DNA of 9,342 nucleotides from Acidobacteriota bacterium (lineage in GTDB: Bacteria; Acidobacteriota; Vicinamibacteria; Vicinamibacterales; Vicinamibacteraceae). Positions 7,384-9,342 of the stretch are shown here, piece by piece. The translations under genes and the position numbers were made by a program. Every line of letters begins with the position of its first letter. Position 1 is the stretch's first letter. Below the pieces are notes generated by a model. That model did not search any database. It was not told the origin of the DNA and saw only the letters and a program-made list of their open reading frames with translations. The stretch spans positions 1 to 9,342 of the forward strand of contig JAEZCY010000054.1 of assembly GCA_023429845.1 (NCBI GenBank). Direction: 5' to 3'.

Positions 7384-9342
7384 GCGTGGGCGAGCGAGGA
7401 CCGGTGCGAAAACGGATGGGGATGGTGCGACTCGGAGCGTCGGTGATCCTGCTGGCGGTGCTGGCCGTCGCGACGAGCGGGTGTGCGACGTCGGGCGCCT
7501 TCAAGCGCGGCGAGCGGGCCGCGATCATGGGCGACTGGGACACCGCGGTCGTCAACTACCGTCAGGCGCTGCAGGAGAACCCGGACCGGCCGGAGTACAA
7601 GATCATCCTCGAGCGAGCGAGCCTGTCGGCGTCGCTGCAGCACCTCGAGCGGGCGCGCCGGGCCGACGAGCAGGGTGATCTCGAGACCGCCGTCGTCGCC
7701 TATCGCAAGGTGTTCGAGTACGACCCGGGGAACCGCACGGCGATGCTGCGGGCGGCCGAGATCGACAAGGAACTGCGCGAGCGCGCCGAGGCGGCGCGGC
7801 CGCGGCCGGCGATCGAGGCGATGCGCGAGACGGCGCGCCAGCGGACGGCGCCGCCGCTGCTGAACCCGGCGTCGCGCGACCCTCTCGAAATCCGTCTGTC
7901 GCAAGCCGGGTCACAGGACGTGCTGACGTTCATCGGCAAGGCGACAGGGATCAACGTGATCTTCGAGTCTGCCTTCCGTCCGACCCAGATCACCGTGGAC
8001 CTGGCCGGGTTGTCGCTCGAAGAGGCGCTCGCTCAGGTGATGACGGCGTCCAACAACTTCTACAAGGTCGTGAACCCGCGGACCATCATGGTCATCCCGG
8101 ACACCCCGCCCAAGCGCGCGGCGTACGAGGAACAGGTGATTCGCACCTTCTACCTGTCGCACGCCGAAGCGGCAGATCTGGTGCAGACGGTTCAGCAGAT
8201 CCTGCAGCTCCCGGGCCTGCCGGTGCAGCCGCGCGTGCTCGCGAACAAGACGCAGAACAGCCTGACCGTCCGCGCCTCGGATCGGGTGATGAACATCATC
8301 GACCAGGTGATCCGCAACAACGATCGGCCACGCGCGGAGATCGTGGTCGACGTCGAGATCATCGAAGTCAACAGGGCGCGGGCCAAGGAAGTCGGGTTGA
8401 ACCTCTCGCAGTACGCGGTGGGTAGCATCTTCTCGCCAGAAGCGCCGCCGGCGACAGGCGAGAACGCCGCGAACCGACCGTTCAACCTGAACACGATCAC
8501 GCGCGGCATCAGCGCGGCCGACTTCTACCTGACGGTGCCGCAGGCTGTCGTCAACTTCCTCGCCACCGACAGCGCCAACCGCATCATCGCAAAGCCGCAG
8601 CTGCGCGGCTCCGAGGGCAAGGTGCTCACCCTCGACCTCGGCGACGAGATCCCGGTGCCGAGCACGACCTTCGGCGGCCTTGGCACGGGTGGGCTGACGA
8701 CGATCCCGATCAACCAATTCAACTACCGCACGGTCGGCATCAAGCTGCGGTTCAATCAGCCGCGGGTCACCCTCGAGGGCGAGATCGCCACGGAACTCGA
8801 GATCGAGGCGAGCAACCTGGGGGCGAACATCGACATCGCCGGGCAGAGCCTGCCGACCTTCGGTACCCGCCGCGCCACATCGTTCCTCCGCATGCGGGAA
8901 GGCGAGTCGATGATGCTCGCGGGGCTGCTGCGGGAGGATCAGCGGCGGCAGCTGACGGGATTCCCCGGGGTCATCCGCATGCCGTTGCTGCAACGGCTGT
9001 TCGGCAACACCGCGGAGCAGGTGCAGCAGACCGACATCGTGTTCCTGCTCACGCCGCGTCTGGTGCGCAGCTCCGAGATCACGCAGGAGAACCTCGATCC
9101 GATCTACATCGGCAGCCAGCAGAACCTGGGCATGACGGGACCGCCACCGCTCATCGCGGTGGACCCTGCTGCCGAGGCGCCGCCGGCTGAACCGCCCGCG
9201 GCTGGTGCGGTGCTTCCCGTTCCGGGCCAGCCGCAGCCGGTCGCGACGCTGCCGGTGCAGCCGCCGTCCATGGGCGCCGTGACGACCGAGCCGTCGGTGC
9301 TGCCTGCAGATGTTCTATTTACGGCACCCGCTCCGGCACAGG
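7380..9342 (+). CDS. gspD: TPR-containing lipoprotein secretin (GspD/PilQ family), 3' end outside window
   Basis: The frame stays open from ATG 7380 to the window end (654 codons, no stop). ATG 7380 overlaps the previous stop as ATGA. GTG 7404 or ATG 7416 are possible starts that keep the signal peptide. A hydrophobic stretch (16-31) leads to ATSGC with Cys35, a plausible lipobox though Thr at -3 is not ideal. Residues 41-70 and 89-120 look like two TPR repeats (GDWDTAVVNYRQALQENP; GDLETAVVAYRKVFEYDP). Then come an STN/N0 domain (about 167-241), one secretin N domain (about 249-318) and the secretin core (about 319-560), with AEIVVDVEIIEVN, IIAKPQLRGSEGK, VGIKLRF and a final TDIVFLLTPRLV. The tail after 560 is Pro/Ala/Val-rich and disordered-looking. 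It should form the outer-membrane exit channel. Only one N1-type domain is seen, fewer than in classic GspD. Confidence 0.95.
   Translation, partial: MSVGERGPVRKRMGMVRLGASVILLAVLAVATSGCATSGAFKRGERAAIMGDWDTAVVNYRQALQENPDRPEYKIILERASLSASLQHLERARRADEQGDLETAVVAYRKVFEYDPGNRTAMLRAAEIDKELRERAEAARPRPAIEAMRETARQRTAPPLLNPASRDPLEIRLSQAGSQDVLTFIGKATGINVIFESAFRPTQITVDLAGLSLEEALAQVMTASNNFYKVVNPRTIMVIPDTPPKRAAYEEQVIRTFYLSHAEAADLVQTVQQILQLPGLPVQPRVLANKTQNSLTVRASDRVMNIIDQVIRNNDRPRAEIVVDVEIIEVNRARAKEVGLNLSQYAVGSIFSPEAPPATGENAANRPFNLNTITRGISAADFYLTVPQAVVNFLATDSANRIIAKPQLRGSEGKVLTLDLGDEIPVPSTTFGGLGTGGLTTIPINQFNYRTVGIKLRFNQPRVTLEGEIATELEIEASNLGANIDIAGQSLPTFGTRRATSFLRMREGESMMLAGLLREDQRRQLTGFPGVIRMPLLQRLFGNTAEQVQQTDIVFLLTPRLVRSSEITQENLDPIYIGSQQNLGMTGPPPLIAVDPAAEAPPAEPPAAGAVLPVPGQPQPVATLPVQPPSMGAVTTEPSVLPADVLFTAPAPAQ

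Noticed and set aside
7911..8993. A 360-codon minus-strand open frame opposite the secretin.
   Set aside because: The plus-strand frame has clear N0 and secretin motifs. The antisense product is compositionally odd (many Arg, Asp and His) and has no recognisable feature. The same holds for the minus-strand frames at 1668-2642 and 5883-7253.

Overview
The window is GC-rich (roughly two thirds G+C by eye), tightly packed and entirely plus-strand. Codons end mostly in G or C, which also produces long meaningless open frames on the opposite strand. The gene order (soluble lytic transglycosylase, gspF, gspE, pilM, pilN, pilO, a PilP/GspC-like protein, a TPR-bearing secretin), the 'NLSTRPFYNER' start of PilN and the style of the first gene suggest an Acidobacteriota bacterium, perhaps of the Vicinamibacterales. 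This is an inference from family resemblance, and no marker gene here proves it. The organism must be diderm, because it encodes an outer-membrane secretin.

Layout: bases 1-714 hold the 3' part of a beta-rich conserved protein of unknown function, probably cut by the window edge. Bases 727-1029 hold a conserved 100-residue protein of unknown function. An extended -10-like promoter follows at once, and 8 bases after it a GTG starts the first gene of the main operon, so the transcript may be leaderless. From 1049 to the end of the window there are eight genes with gaps of at most 29 bases and several stop/start overlaps, which looks like one transcription unit. There is no gene-free stretch longer than 30 bases. 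No RNA genes, mobile elements, CRISPR arrays or clear terminators were seen.

How the genes work together: they encode most of a type IV filament machine, of the superfamily containing type II secretion systems (T2SS) and type IV pili (T4P). GspE is the cytoplasmic motor ATPase and GspF the inner-membrane platform. PilM, PilN and PilO form the inner-membrane/periplasmic alignment complex. The PilP-like protein bridges this to the secretin, the outer-membrane exit channel. The lytic transglycosylase could open the peptidoglycan for assembly. The set is mosaic: the alignment complex is pilus-like (PilMNO rather than GspL/GspM), while the PilP-like protein has the membrane-anchored layout of GspC. 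The secretin starts with a probable lipoprotein signal and TPR repeats, so it may carry its own pilotin. Pseudopilins, prepilin peptidase and a retraction ATPase are not in the window. Pseudopilin genes may lie just downstream.

The secretin is cut by the right edge of the window. The most notable points are the lipoprotein-TPR-secretin fusion, the loss of the usual nucleotide-site motifs in PilM, the GspC-like topology of the PilP homologue, and the possible leaderless start of the operon.
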